From Pseudomonadota bacterium (GTDB lineage: Bacteria > Pseudomonadota > Gammaproteobacteria > JAKAQQ01), in contig JAKARN010000001.1 in NCBI GenBank assembly GCA_021828425.1, positions 1-31,480 on the forward strand: 31,480 nucleotides of DNA, written 5' to 3'. This document shows, piece by piece, positions 16,152 to 27,199 of this stretch; the stretch's first letter is position 1; every line of letters begins with the position of its first letter. A program made the position numbers and the translations under genes. The notes under the pieces were generated by a model, which worked only from the letters and a program-made list of their open reading frames with translations, was not told where the DNA came from and made no database searches.

Positions 16152-16711
16152 GCGATCGGGGAGGACTGCCGGCTTTCGAGGGCACCACAATCCTGTGCGT
16201 GCGTCGAAATGACCGGGTCGCCATGGCAGGGGACGGGCAGGTTACCTTCGGACAGACGATCCTCAAGGCCAATGCCCGGAAGATCCGTCGCCTCTACCAC
16301 GACCGGGTGCTGGCGGGCTTTGCCGGAGGCACGGCAGATGCCTTCACGCTGGCTGAGCGTTTCGAGGAAAAGTTGGAAAAGCACAGCGGACAGCTCGCGC
16401 GTGCTGCTGTGGAACTGGCTCGTGACTGGCGCAGTGACCGGATCCTGCGCAGACTCGAGGCCATGCTGGCCGTGGCGGATCGGGAACGGGCCTTTCTCAT
16501 TTCTGGAAACGGCGATGTCCTCGAACCGGAGGATGGTCTCATTGCCATCGGATCCGGCGGACCCTACGCGCAGGCCGCAGCCCAAGCACTCCTCCGGCAC
16601 ACGGACCTGGATGCCCCGACCCTGTGCCGAGAGGCGATCGGCATTGCCGCTGGTATCTGCATTTATACCAACCAGGAAATTCTGGTCGAAGAACTTCCCC
16701 ACCCTGCTTGA
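16148..16711 (+). CDS. hslV: ATP-dependent protease subunit HslV (ClpQ)
   Basis: HslV is the proteasome-beta-like peptidase that pairs with HslU. The 187-residue product matches throughout: [62 protein letters not shown] and [17 protein letters not shown]. The nucleophile Thr is expected at T13 in [11 protein letters not shown], so a 12-residue propeptide must be removed, whereas E. coli HslV loses only Met. The ATG overlaps the xerC TGA. hslU follows after 35 bases. Confidence 0.96.
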   Translation: MSDRGGLPAFEGTTILCVRRNDRVAMAGDGQVTFGQTILKANARKIRRLYHDRVLAGFAGGTADAFTLAERFEEKLEKHSGQLARAAVELARDWRSDRILRRLEAMLAVADRERAFLISGNGDVLEPEDGLIAIGSGGPYAQAAAQALLRHTDLDAPTLCREAIGIAAGICIYTNQEILVEELPHPA

Positions 16712-16746
16712 TCCACCGACGACTGTCCTGACGGAGCGTTGACCCG

Positions 16747-18099
16747 ATGGCCCTGACCCCGATGACCCCGCGTGAAATTGTCGCGGAACTGGACCACTAC
16801 ATCATTGGACAGGATGAAGCCAAGCGGGCGGTTGCCATTGCCCTGCGCAATCGCTGGCGCCGCGCCCAACTCACCCCGGAGCTGCGGGCGGAAGTCACCC
16901 CCAAGAACATTCTCATGATCGGACCCACAGGAGTCGGTAAGACCGAGATAGCACGCCGGCTGGCCCGCCTGGCCCATGCCCCGTTTCTCAAAGTCGAAGC
17001 CACGAAGTTCACCGAGGTGGGCTATGTGGGCCGCGATGTGGATTCGATCATCAGGGATCTTGCCGAGATGGCAGTCAAGATGGAACGCGAAGCAGCGGTA
17101 CACGAGGTCGCCCTCCAAGCTGAAACGGCGGCCGAAAACCGCATTCTCGATGCACTCTCCGGCCAAGGACCTAGCACCTACGGATTCGCTCCACCCCAAG
17201 GGGGACCCCGTTCCGGGGCCTCCCGTGCCACATTGCGCGATGCCCTGCGCTCGGGTGCACTCGACGAGGAGGAGATCGAAATCGAACTGACCGCCAACCC
17301 CGCGGGGCTCGAGATCATGACGCCTCCGGGACTCGAGGAAATGAGCGGCCAGCTCAACCAGATGTTCCGCCAGCTGGCAGGATCGGGTCAGAGCCGACGC
17401 CAGCGTCTGCGCGTCGGAGAGGCCAAAAAACGCCTGGTCGAGGAGGAATCGCTCAAGCTCATCAATGAAGATGATTTACGTACCCGGGCAATCACGGCCG
17501 TGGAACAGGATGGGATCGTCTTCATTGACGAGTTTGACAAGATCACTCGCCGATCGGGCGAGACGGTGGGCGGGGCAGATGTTTCTCGGGAGGGGGTCCA
17601 GCGCGATCTGCTCCCCCTGATCGAGGGCTCAACCGTGAGCACCCGTTATGGGCTGGTTCACACCGACCATATCCTCTTCATTGCCTCGGGGGCCTTTCAC
17701 ATAAGCAAGCCCGCAGACCTGATCCCCGAACTCCAGGGACGGTTGCCGATCCGAGTCGAGCTCCAAGCCCTTTCAAGTGAGGACTTTGTTCGTATCCTCA
17801 CCGAGCCCGAGAATTCCCTGACCCGCCAATACTCTGCCCTCATGGCCACCGAAGGCGTGACGCTGCGCTTCGAGCCCGATGGTGTACAACGAATCGCGGA
17901 GATTGCCCACGAGGTAAACACCCGAACGGAAAACATTGGAGCCCGGAGACTGCATACCGTGCTCGAGCGCCTGCTCGAGGTCGCTTCCTTCCAGGCTCCC
18001 GACGTCCAGGGTCGCGAAATCGTGATTGACCGGGCCTACGTCGAGACCCGCCTTGCCGGAATTGCCGGCAACGAAGACTTAAGCCGATACATTCTCTGA
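16747..18099 (+). CDS. hslU: ATP-dependent protease ATPase subunit HslU (ClpY)
   Basis: HslU is the AAA+ unfoldase that threads substrates into HslV. Features of the 450-residue protein: N-terminal [16 protein letters not shown], Walker A GPTGVGKT (59-66), pore loop GYVGRD (93-98), a roughly 110-residue I-domain, Walker [24 protein letters not shown] with the arginine finger, and the C-terminal DLSRYIL that inserts into HslV. Its length is standard. It is the last gene of the dapF-to-hslU run. Confidence 0.97.
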   Translation: MALTPMTPREIVAELDHYIIGQDEAKRAVAIALRNRWRRAQLTPELRAEVTPKNILMIGPTGVGKTEIARRLARLAHAPFLKVEATKFTEVGYVGRDVDSIIRDLAEMAVKMEREAAVHEVALQAETAAENRILDALSGQGPSTYGFAPPQGGPRSGASRATLRDALRSGALDEEEIEIELTANPAGLEIMTPPGLEEMSGQLNQMFRQLAGSGQSRRQRLRVGEAKKRLVEEESLKLINEDDLRTRAITAVEQDGIVFIDEFDKITRRSGETVGGADVSREGVQRDLLPLIEGSTVSTRYGLVHTDHILFIASGAFHISKPADLIPELQGRLPIRVELQALSSEDFVRILTEPENSLTRQYSALMATEGVTLRFEPDGVQRIAEIAHEVNTRTENIGARRLHTVLERLLEVASFQAPDVQGREIVIDRAYVETRLAGIAGNEDLSRYIL

Positions 18100-18259
18100 A
18101 AAGATCATGAACCCGGGAGCCGGTCGATCACGGCGTCCCCATCGGGTGGGTCATGAGGTTCGCGATCCGGGCTTTTGTCGCAGGTCACATCGCTTTGCAA
18201 CCCTGGGGCGCACCGGTCATCTGGTGGGTGTGTTCCTCAAGCGGCTGTTTGCCGGTCTT
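18100..18259. other. Convergent intergenic region
   Basis: This lies between the hslU and thiC stop codons. Open frames crossing it continue antisense through thiC and look like shadows. No clear factor-independent terminator was seen. Confidence 0.5.
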
Positions 18260-20128
<1,869 letters not shown>

Positions 20129-20129
20129 T

Positions 20130-20149
20130 CACCTCCAGGATGCGGAGTG
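20130..20149 (-). promoter_or_regulatory. Possible SD-sequestering hairpin ahead of thiC
   Basis: In the thiC leader, CACTCC pairs with GGAGGTG (one bulged G) around a seven-base loop, burying the GGAGG ribosome-binding site. This is the expected type of translational expression platform for the riboswitch just upstream. The pairing is seen by eye; no competing antisequestor was worked out. Confidence 0.4.
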
Positions 20150-20173
20150 AGGAACACGCCCGGGCCCACGCCC

Positions 20174-20253
20174 GCAAGCCTTCCCTCCGCCGGTTCTGAC
20201 CGGATCAGGTTCCAAGGGTCTCTCTCAGCCCACCCAGGGCACCCCCAGCTTGC
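20174..20253 (-). ncRNA. TPP riboswitch (THI element) upstream of thiC
   Basis: The leader reads, in transcript order, GCAAGC, then GGGGTGCC, GGGCTGAGAGAGACCCTT, GGAACCTGATCCGG, CAGAACCGGCGGAGGGAAGG and GCTTGC. CUGAGA, ACCCUU, GAACCUGAUC and the final GGAGGGAAG are the conserved THI-box elements, and GCAAGC/GCTTGC closes helix P1. It binds thiamine pyrophosphate and represses thiC. A TATACT -10-like hexamer at 20291-20286 would start the transcript about 26 bases before the aptamer. Confidence 0.96.
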
Positions 20254-20285
20254 CCGGTCGACACAACTCGGCCGACCAGAATCTC

Positions 20286-20291
20286 AGTATA
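20286..20291 (-). promoter_or_regulatory. Candidate -10 box (TATACT) for thiC
   Basis: Reading leftward, GCTATACTGAG lies just after the channel gene's stop codon and upstream of the TPP aptamer. No consensus -35 at the right distance, so the call rests on the hexamer and its position. Confidence 0.4.
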
Positions 20292-20304
20292 GCAAGCCGA
20301 CGCA

Positions 20305-21228
20305 TCAGTCGACGAGCTGGTCAAAGCGCTCGTAATCAATTTGCCAACGTCCATCGGCTCGCCGCTCCGTGACGTCGGCGAACCAGCGGTTCCAACGCAG
20401 GTCGCCCATCCGGTAGAGGTGCTGGGCATGGACAGCCTGGCCGAAGGTCCGGTCATGCCCGGTAAAGTTGACCAGGATAAAGGCGTCGTCATCCCCGGGA
20501 TGGAAAGACTCCGGATCAACGAAAGCAGCCAGTGGACTGTCAGGACGGATCTCGTGCATGACGAGCCAGGTCAGGGCAAACAGCGGTGTCTGCGACCTCA
20601 CGAGCGGCAGCTCATGGATGCGGCGGAGTGCCCGTCCTTCCTGGCTTTTCTCGGATCGAATGAGGTAAACGCCCAGGGTCCCTCCCGTGATGAGATTATG
20701 GCGACTGTTGGCCAGACGAAACACCAAGGTCGGTGTCCCCTGGAATGGAGTAATGAGTGCATGGCGACTGAAACGGATCCGGGAAGAGGGTCGCGAAACC
20801 CGGGCAAACATCACACCGGTCACGAGCGCGAGCCCCATGAGGCCAATCATGGGTTCGAGAGCGGTCAGAATTTCGCTATAGCGGTCAGCCGGATACCAGA
20901 AACCCGAACCCAGGGTCGTGAGTGTCTCGGTGCTGAAGAAAAACGCGTCCCAGAACGAGCCTTGGGCGAGATTGGCGATCCCGCCCCGATCCAGCCAGAA
21001 CAACAGGCCGAACGCACAGTTGACAAGAATGTAGACACCGAACACAAACAGGAGGAACCAGCTCCAGCGGGTGGTCAATAGCCAGTAATAAAAGTCCCGG
21101 AGCCAAGTCCTCGGCTGACCCAAAACCACAACAGAAGAACGGGTCCCGAAGGGAACATCCCCGGAACCGTCATCGTCACTTTTCTTCCCCGTGGGTTGTC
21201 GGCTTCGCTTCAGTTTTTCTGTGGTCAT
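20305..21228 (-). CDS. Inward-rectifier (Kir/KirBac-type) channel with non-canonical selectivity filter
   Basis: The 307-residue protein follows the KirBac plan: slide helix region (LRDFYYWLLTTRW, 43-55), TM1 (about 56-79), pore helix WDAFFFSTETLTT (93-105), TM2 (about 122-142), and the cytoplasmic immunoglobulin-like domain beginning SRIRFSRHALITPFQGTPTL and containing LANSRHNLI and LTWLVMHEI. The filter reads TLGSG (105-109; bases 20916-20902) where K+-selective Kir channels have T(I/V)GYG: the Tyr is Ser, encoded by TCG. The downstream GFWYP is otherwise like the family. The change could relax K+ selectivity. Expected at the inner membrane. The gene is transcribed toward thiC. Confidence 0.9.
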   Translation of the reverse strand: MTTEKLKRSRQPTGKKSDDDGSGDVPFGTRSSVVVLGQPRTWLRDFYYWLLTTRWSWFLLFVFGVYILVNCAFGLLFWLDRGGIANLAQGSFWDAFFFSTETLTTLGSGFWYPADRYSEILTALEPMIGLMGLALVTGVMFARVSRPSSRIRFSRHALITPFQGTPTLVFRLANSRHNLITGGTLGVYLIRSEKSQEGRALRRIHELPLVRSQTPLFALTWLVMHEIRPDSPLAAFVDPESFHPGDDDAFILVNFTGHDRTFGQAVHAQHLYRMGDLRWNRWFADVTERRADGRWQIDYERFDQLVD

Positions 21229-21318
21229 GCTGGTGGACCGTATCCGCCAACGCGTCCGCCCGGGGAAAGTCCTATGCTACCATTTAGCGTTGCACAGTCA
21301 CGCCAGTGCAGTCTCTCC

Positions 21319-21996
21319 ATGCTCGATTTCAACGTAACCGCGCCCCGCCATCAGATGGTGGAACAACAGATCCGGGCCGGCGGGGTGCTGGACCCAGCCG
21401 TTCTCGCGGTTTTCGACGAGATTCCCCGTCATACCTTTGTCTCCGACACATTCCAAAAACTGGCCTACGCCGATTGCGAGATTCCCCTGGATCATGGCGA
21501 AATGATGCTGACCCCCGCCTTCCAGGCCCGATTGGCTTCTGCCCTAAATCTGGCCGGGACGGAACGGATCCTCGAAATCGGCACCGGTTCAGGGTACCTG
21601 ACCGCCTGTCTCGCCTGCCTCAGCCGGGAAATCACCACCGTTGACCTCCATCCGGATTTCATTCAAGCCGCCAAGCAGCGCCACCAGGCACTCGCGCTTC
21701 CCCATCCGGTCCGATACCTGGCAGCCGATGGTCATACCCTCCCTGCGGAACTCAAGGACGAACGCTTTGACGCCATTGCCTTGACCGGATCCCTGTACCG
21801 ACCGGAGCCCAGTTTTTACGAGGCACTCGAAGCGGATGGACGCCTGTTCATGGTTCTCGGCTCGGACCTTGTGCAAAGCGCACACCTGATCCGACGCTTG
21901 GGCGACAGTTCCTCCTTCGAGGAGACCCGCCTGTTCGAAACCCGCATTCCTCCGCTGAAAAACGTCCCCAAACCTCCGGAGTTCAGGTTTTCCTGA
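21319..21996 (+). CDS. Protein-L-isoaspartate O-methyltransferase-like SAM methyltransferase
   Basis: From ATG 21319 the protein is 225 residues. N-terminal RHQMVEQQIRAGGVLDP and IPRHTFV, motif I ILEIGTGSGYLTACLA, and the acidic residue in TTVDLHPDF identify the PCMT family. The signature of true repair enzymes, GQTIS followed by P, is replaced here by DHGEMMLTPAF. This resembles the paralogue that precedes tolC in many proteobacteria and whose repair activity is uncertain. The open frame continues upstream to 21196, but a TATGCT -10-like hexamer (21273-21278) covers the ATG at 21274, so 21319 is preferred. tolC follows after 80 bases. Confidence 0.82.
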   Translation: MLDFNVTAPRHQMVEQQIRAGGVLDPAVLAVFDEIPRHTFVSDTFQKLAYADCEIPLDHGEMMLTPAFQARLASALNLAGTERILEIGTGSGYLTACLACLSREITTVDLHPDFIQAAKQRHQALALPHPVRYLAADGHTLPAELKDERFDAIALTGSLYRPEPSFYEALEADGRLFMVLGSDLVQSAHLIRRLGDSSSFEETRLFETRIPPLKNVPKPPEFRFS

Positions 21997-22035
21997 CGCG
22001 GGCGGTCTCTCGTGCCCCAACTTTCCCGACTTGAT

Positions 22036-22050
22036 GTATACTGATATACT
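22036..22050 (+). promoter_or_regulatory. Candidate tolC promoter/operator: inverted repeat over tandem TATACT
   Basis: GTATA-CTGA-TATAC is a perfect five-base inverted repeat with a four-base spacer. It contains two TATACT hexamers (22037-22042 and 22045-22050) in tandem. Either can be a -10 for tolC, whose SD GAGG is at 22065-22068 and ATG at 22077. A regulator bound here would block both. Confidence 0.4.
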
Positions 22051-22076
22051 CCAGTAAAACGCCTGAGGTTCATCCG

Positions 22077-23477
22077 ATGCGATCGCGCTTTGCCCTGCTC
22101 GTCCTCTTTCCGGTTGTCGTGCTCATGCTCGGCCTGAGCCCAGCCGGACGGACCATGGATCTCTGGACGATCTACCAGTTGGCTCTGCACAACGACCCCC
22201 AGTACCAGCAGGCCCTCGCCACCGCCAAGGCGAGCGAGGAGGCACGTCCACAGGCTCTGGCCGCTCTCCTGCCGCAGGTGAGCCTATCCGCCTCCCTGAC
22301 CCAGGTCAACACGGACTCGACCCGGGTTTCGAGTTTTTCTATTCCCGGCAACAAGTTCGCTTACTTCACCGGGTTGAGTTCCTCAAACACTCCCACCCGG
22401 GCTTACACCGCGCAACTCACCGAAACCCTGTTCAACTGGGCCGACTGGCAGTCACTGGATGAGGCGGATCTGACCGGGGCTCAAGCCTTGGCCACCCTCA
22501 ACGCCACCATCCAAAGCATCCTCCTCACCGTGAGCCAGGATTACTTCAATGTGCTTTACGCCGCAGACGTCCTCGCGGCACAACGGGCTGCGGAAAAAGC
22601 CTTCGCCAGCCAGCTCGCCCTGGCGGAAGAACAGTACAAGGTGGGACTGCAACCGGTGACAGCGGCAGAACAGGCACGGGCATCCTATGATCAGGCCGCA
22701 GCCCAAGTCATTGCCGACGAACTCAGCCTGACGACTGCCAAACAGGCACTCGAGGCCCTGATCGGCGTGCCCGTCGTCCATTTGCGTCCACTCGTCCACG
22801 AGCTGCCACTCGCCCGACCCGAACCAGACAATCTCAACCACTGGATCAACAAGGCCCTTGCCCAGAACCCGAGCCTGATCGCAGCACGTCTCGCCGCCAA
22901 GGCCGGCCACGCCAATGTCCGCGTCCAGCGGGCCCAAGCCTATCCCTCGCTCGATCTCGTGCTGAGCCACGGACGCAGTTTTACGACCGGCACGGCATCG
23001 CAGGCCTCACCCACGGCTTCTCTCTCGGCACCCGCTATTTCCGGGACCAACACCAACGTGCTCGGGATCGATCTCAGCTGGCCCATCTATTCGGGCGGAC
23101 TCATTGCCTCCCGGGCCCGGCAGGCGCGTTACCTGTATGAGGCAGACCTCGCCCAGAGCGCCACAACCCAGCGAACGACGGTTTCCAGTACACGGACCGA
23201 TTTCCTGTCCGTGATCTCTGAGATGGCACAGGTCGGGGCGCTCAAACAGAGCGTGCGCTCGAGCCGGATCGCTCTCCGGGCGACCGAAGCGGGCTATAAG
23301 GTCGGCACCCAGACCATGGTCGACGTGCTGACAGCCCGCCAGACCCTGCTCACGGCCGAGGAAAGCTACGCCCAGAGCCGCTACAACTACCTGATCGCGG
23401 TTTTGACCCTGGACCAGGATGCCGGCACGCTCACGCCCGCGGTCATCCAGTCAATCAACCACTTCCTCCTGCATTGA
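22077..23477 (+). CDS. tolC: TolC-family outer-membrane efflux/secretion channel
   Basis: The 466-residue protein begins with a signal peptide (charged MRSR, hydrophobic core to about residue 21, SPAGRT before MDLW). The mature part shows the duplicated OEP architecture: LWTIYQLALHNDPQYQQALATAK, DYFNVLYAADVL, EEQYKVGLQPVTAAEQARASYD in the first half, and LGIDLSWPIYSGG, ATEAGYKVGTQTMVDVLTARQ, YAQSRYNYLIAVL in the second. It forms a trimeric tunnel for drug efflux or type I secretion; no inner-membrane partner is in the window. Its 3' end overlaps the convergent waaA by 27 bases. Confidence 0.95.
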   Translation: MRSRFALLVLFPVVVLMLGLSPAGRTMDLWTIYQLALHNDPQYQQALATAKASEEARPQALAALLPQVSLSASLTQVNTDSTRVSSFSIPGNKFAYFTGLSSSNTPTRAYTAQLTETLFNWADWQSLDEADLTGAQALATLNATIQSILLTVSQDYFNVLYAADVLAAQRAAEKAFASQLALAEEQYKVGLQPVTAAEQARASYDQAAAQVIADELSLTTAKQALEALIGVPVVHLRPLVHELPLARPEPDNLNHWINKALAQNPSLIAARLAAKAGHANVRVQRAQAYPSLDLVLSHGRSFTTGTASQASPTASLSAPAISGTNTNVLGIDLSWPIYSGGLIASRARQARYLYEADLAQSATTQRTTVSSTRTDFLSVISEMAQVGALKQSVRSSRIALRATEAGYKVGTQTMVDVLTARQTLLTAEESYAQSRYNYLIAVLTLDQDAGTLTPAVIQSINHFLLH

Positions 23478-24773
23478 GCTCCGCAAGCCCGTTTCCGCCC
23501 CGGCGGACCGGGCCTGCCGCCACCAGTCCAAAAGAACCGCCACGAGGTTATCCCGACCGTTTTTGGCCTCCGTGAGGGTCTGCAGCGCGCGCTCGGCCCG
23601 GTCAGCGCGTTCGACCGGTTGGGTCAAGAGGGTCAGGACCTCCCTTGCCAATTCTTCCGGATCGTGGATGATGGCCATGGCGTGCGCTTCGACGAGTCGA
23701 TCGACTGCTTCATGGACGTTCTCATGGGAGGGCCCCATGATCACCGGGCAACCCTGTTCGATAGCCTCGATCAGGTTGTGACCGCCGAGCGGCACGAGGC
23801 TTCCCCCGATGAAGGCGGCATCACCCGCAGCGTAGAACGCCGTCAGTTCCCCAATGGTATCCAAGACCAAGATCCCACCCGGCTCCGGCACCTGACGGAG
23901 GCTGTGACGGGCCAAGGGGAGTCTCCAGATTTCGTTTTCGGCCTGAACCGCCTCCGCCCGCTCCGGGTGGCGAGGGGCTAGAACCGCGATTGCTTGCGGT
24001 AGGTGGATCCGGACCAAATGCTGCGCTTCGAGCATCATGCGCTCTTCTCCTTCCCGAACACTGCCGGCGATCCAGGCCGGATGCCCACCCAAGGTCCCGA
24101 GACGCAGAACCTGCCCCTTTTCGGCCGCCTCGGCCGATGGTCGCCCCCTCAGCTTCAGGTTGCCGCTCAGGCTGACCCGGCCGGAATCCACACCCAGCGC
24201 AACGAAGCGCCGGGCATGGACCGCATCCTGGGCCCAGATCCGATCCAGCCTGCGCAAGGCCGGGCCAAAAAGCGGCAGAAAGCGCTGATATCGCCCCAGC
24301 GACCGCTCGGAAATCCGACCGTTGACGATGGCCATATGGATCCCCCGGCTATGCGCCCGGTGGATGAGGGTGGGCCAGATTTCCGTCTCGATGATGATGC
24401 CGACCGCAGGCTGGAGACGATCCAGGAAGCGATCGACCCAGGCCCCGCGGTCCCACGGCAGAAAATGGACCGGAGTCGAGTTTCCAAGCGCTTTTGCGGC
24501 CTGCTCCCTCGCGGTCGCCGTAAACGTGGTCAAAACCACGGGCAGGTCCGGCTCCTGCTCGTGCAGGCCCCGGACCAGATTAAGGGCTACTTGGAGCTCG
24601 CCCAGCGAGGAGGCATGGATCCAGAAAGTAGGGCCAGACCGGGGGGGAATGCGCCCCCATCGCTCGGTCCAGGCGGGAGAGCGCCCGGTTTGTTGCCGGC
24701 CCTTGCGAGCCAGCCACCCCAGGGCAAACGGGGAGGCAACGGTCATGCAGAACCCGTAGAGGCGCTCCCACAT
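23451..24773 (-). CDS. waaA: 3-deoxy-D-manno-octulosonic acid (Kdo) transferase
   Basis: WaaA adds Kdo from CMP-Kdo to lipid IVA at the inner membrane. The 440-residue protein has an N-terminal membrane-anchoring helix (LYGFCMTVASPFALGWL), the catalytic Glu in HASSLGELQ (E59), IIIETEIWPTLI, VNGRIS, GNLKL, ASIR-like GSVREGE, LAPRHPER, DTIGEL, and the C-terminal FIGGSLVPLGGHNLIEA. It starts directly after the hldE stop; GGAGGAATGA gives a strong SD. hldE-waaA is one unit for inner-core assembly. Confidence 0.95.
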   Translation of the reverse strand: MWERLYGFCMTVASPFALGWLARKGRQQTGRSPAWTERWGRIPPRSGPTFWIHASSLGELQVALNLVRGLHEQEPDLPVVLTTFTATAREQAAKALGNSTPVHFLPWDRGAWVDRFLDRLQPAVGIIIETEIWPTLIHRAHSRGIHMAIVNGRISERSLGRYQRFLPLFGPALRRLDRIWAQDAVHARRFVALGVDSGRVSLSGNLKLRGRPSAEAAEKGQVLRLGTLGGHPAWIAGSVREGEERMMLEAQHLVRIHLPQAIAVLAPRHPERAEAVQAENEIWRLPLARHSLRQVPEPGGILVLDTIGELTAFYAAGDAAFIGGSLVPLGGHNLIEAIEQGCPVIMGPSHENVHEAVDRLVEAHAMAIIHDPEELAREVLTLLTQPVERADRAERALQTLTEAKNGRDNLVAVLLDWWRQARSAGAETGLRSSMQEEVVD

Positions 24774-26207
24774 TCATTCCTCCCGCATCCGTGGTTTCCG
24801 GATCGAGTCGATGATGCGGGTGGTCGAGTGACCCTCCAGATAGGGCAAGACCTTCACAGAACCGCCCGCCTGCTCGACACAGGTCGCCCCGGCAATGGAT
24901 TCCGGTTTCCAGTCTCCCCCTTTGACCAGGATGTCCGGGAGGAGCTGGCAGATCAGCCGTTCCGGTGTCTCCTCGTCGAACGACACGACCCAGTCCACCG
25001 AGCCGAGAGCCGCGAGGACCGCCATACGCTGTTCCAGGGGGATGATAGGACGCCCTGGCCCCTTGAGGGTTCGGACCGAGCGATCGGAGTTGACCGCGAC
25101 GACGAGCGCATCACCAAGGGCACGGGCCTCAGCCAGGTACCGCACATGGCCGGCATGAATGAGATCAAAGCAGCCGTTGGTCATAACCACCCGAAGCCCA
25201 CGGGACCGGAAGTCGCGGACGAGACGGACCAAAGTCTCCGGGTCAACCACACCCGAGAAGGCCGGATGGACACCGGAGACCCCGAAGAGTTCGGCTGGCG
25301 TGACCTGGGCCGCACCGAGCTTGGCCACAACGATTCCAGCGGCCCGGTTCGCGAGCCGTGCCGCCTCCTCCAGTCCGGCTCCGGTGGCGAGGACCGCCCC
25401 CAGCGTAGCCGCGACCGTATCTCCGGCCCCGGTGACGTCCGCCACTTCGTGTGCCTCCGCAGGCAGAGACAGCACTTTGCCACTGGCCTCGATCAAAATC
25501 ATGCCCCCTTCGCCCAGCGTGATGAGCAGGCCATCAAGCGCAAGATCGGCCCGCAGGCGCTGCCCGCGAGACTCGAGGTCGGATCTTTGCGGACAGGGCC
25601 CGGCCACTGCCTCGAACTCCGCCCGGTTCGGAGTCAATAGGGTGGCCCCGCGATATTTCGCGAAATCCCGCCCCTTGGGGTCCACGATGACCGTTTTGCC
25701 CTGCTTTTTGGCCTTCTGGATCAGATCGGCGGTCCGGTTCAAGGTCCCCTTGCCATAATCCGACACGATCAACAGCTGGCAGCGTCCGAACGCATCCGAC
25801 AATTTCGAACCCAAGGCATCATCCCAACTCTGCCGTGGCGCCTCCTCGAAGTCGAGCCGGACCAACTGTTGGTGCCGTGACAGGACTCGCAATTTGCTGA
25901 TGGTTCGAAAGCCGGACTCGACAATGAGGTCCTGACGGACCCCCGACTCCTCAAGCAAACCAACAAGCCGATGGCCCTCTTCGTCGTCACCGATGACGCC
26001 GATGAGATCAGCACCACAGCCCAGGCGGGCCAGGTTGACCGCCACGTTGGCCGCGCCGCCCGGCCGTTCGTGGCGATCCGAAATCCGGACGATCGGAACC
26101 GGGGCTTCGGGAGAAATCCGTTCGGTCTCGCCGGCCCAGTAGCGGTCCAGCATGACGTCGCCCACGACGAGCACGCATGTCTTCGAAAAATCGATCCCCA
26201 TGGGCAT
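24774..26207 (-). CDS. hldE: Bifunctional heptose 7-phosphate kinase / heptose 1-phosphate adenylyltransferase
   Basis: HldE carries out two steps in making ADP-heptose for the LPS core. The N-terminal PfkB-type kinase shows [42 protein letters not shown] and the anion-hole motif [14 protein letters not shown]. The C-terminal adenylyltransferase shows [16 protein letters not shown] with HxGH and [18 protein letters not shown]. With ATG 26207 it is 477 residues, the normal full length. TTG 26222 and ATG 26201 are alternatives; a TATGAT (26239-26234) upstream suggests a short leader. It directly precedes waaA. Confidence 0.95.
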   Translation of the reverse strand: MPMGIDFSKTCVLVVGDVMLDRYWAGETERISPEAPVPIVRISDRHERPGGAANVAVNLARLGCGADLIGVIGDDEEGHRLVGLLEESGVRQDLIVESGFRTISKLRVLSRHQQLVRLDFEEAPRQSWDDALGSKLSDAFGRCQLLIVSDYGKGTLNRTADLIQKAKKQGKTVIVDPKGRDFAKYRGATLLTPNRAEFEAVAGPCPQRSDLESRGQRLRADLALDGLLITLGEGGMILIEASGKVLSLPAEAHEVADVTGAGDTVAATLGAVLATGAGLEEAARLANRAAGIVVAKLGAAQVTPAELFGVSGVHPAFSGVVDPETLVRLVRDFRSRGLRVVMTNGCFDLIHAGHVRYLAEARALGDALVVAVNSDRSVRTLKGPGRPIIPLEQRMAVLAALGSVDWVVSFDEETPERLICQLLPDILVKGGDWKPESIAGATCVEQAGGSVKVLPYLEGHSTTRIIDSIRKPRMREE

Positions 26208-26271
26208 CCGGGAATGTGCCAAAATGCCCGGGAATCATACCACGTGCCCATTATTCAACTCACGCTGACCG

Positions 26272-27198
26272 TTGAAGGAAGCCCACACTCCGCCGGCTCT
26301 GTGGAAACCGCGGCACTGGCCCCTCTGGGCAGCTGCGGCTCTGGTGTATTCGGCAGGTCAGCTGCCCTACGCCTGTGAACCGGTTGCGGGTTCCTGCTTT
26401 GGACTGCTTTACGCCGTCCTGCAGCCACGACGGCGGGCGATCACCAGAGACAACCTGAAACGATGTTTCCCGGAGAAAACCCCTCGTGAGATCCGCCGAC
26501 TCGCCCGAGCTCATTTCCGGGCACTCGGCATGGGATTTATCGAGACGGCCATGGGCTGGTGGCGATCCGATGAGCGGCTTCCACCCGTAACAATCGAGGG
26601 ACTCGAGCATCTCGAGGGGGCCTTGGCCCGCGGCCGAGGTGCATTCCTGCTCACAGGTCATTTCACCGCACTCGAGATCGGAGCCCGATTCATCAGCCGG
26701 AAAATCCCGGTTGGTGCGCTCTACCGCCCGGGTAACAACCCCGTTCTGGATCGTCTCATGCGGCAGGGAAGACAGCGGCGGACGCAGATCGCGATCCCAC
26801 GGGATAATGTTCGGATGCTGCTCCACGCGCTGGCCAATAATATTCCGGTCTGGTACGCCACGGACCAGGGCTACACGGGCAAAGGGAGCGCCCAAGTCCC
26901 TTTTTTCGGGAACCTCGCACCGACACACGTAGGATTGAGCCGGCTGGCCCAGGCCAGCCGGGCGCCGGTTGTCCCGTTCTTTGTCCGGAGACTGCCGGGA
27001 CGGGAGGGGTTCCGGGTCATGATCGAACCGCCCTTGACCGATTTTCCCGGCCGCGATCCCGTAGAAGATGCCAAACACGTGCACGAGCTTCTCGAGCACT
27101 ACATCCGGATGATGCCAGAGCAGTATCTCTGGAGTCATGACCGCTTCAAGGACCATCCGCGCGGGAAAACCGTCCGGACGCCCAGCCCAAGCAAATAA
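26272..27198 (+). CDS. Lipid A late acyltransferase, LpxL/HtrB family
   Basis: The 308-residue inner-membrane acyltransferase transfers an acyl chain from acyl-ACP to Kdo2-lipid IVA. It has a short N-terminal hydrophobic region (about 17-50), RDNLKRCFPE, the catalytic HX4E motif in TGHFTALE (H130, E135), LYRPGNNPVLDRLM, WYATDQGYTGKGSAQVPFFG and EQYLWSHDRFK. TTG at 26272 is the only early start: a TGA lies two codons upstream and the next candidate, GTG at residue 25, would cut into the hydrophobic anchor. LpxL versus LpxM cannot be separated by eye. It diverges from hldE across about 65 bases. Confidence 0.9.
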   Translation: MKEAHTPPALWKPRHWPLWAAAALVYSAGQLPYACEPVAGSCFGLLYAVLQPRRRAITRDNLKRCFPEKTPREIRRLARAHFRALGMGFIETAMGWWRSDERLPPVTIEGLEHLEGALARGRGAFLLTGHFTALEIGARFISRKIPVGALYRPGNNPVLDRLMRQGRQRRTQIAIPRDNVRMLLHALANNIPVWYATDQGYTGKGSAQVPFFGNLAPTHVGLSRLAQASRAPVVPFFVRRLPGREGFRVMIEPPLTDFPGRDPVEDAKHVHELLEHYIRMMPEQYLWSHDRFKDHPRGKTVRTPSPSK

Positions 27199-27199
27199 C

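Noticed and set aside
24003..25640. Rightward open frame of 545 codons
   Set aside because: Antisense to waaA and hldE, with composition (many Pro, Arg, Gly, Asp) typical of an antisense frame.
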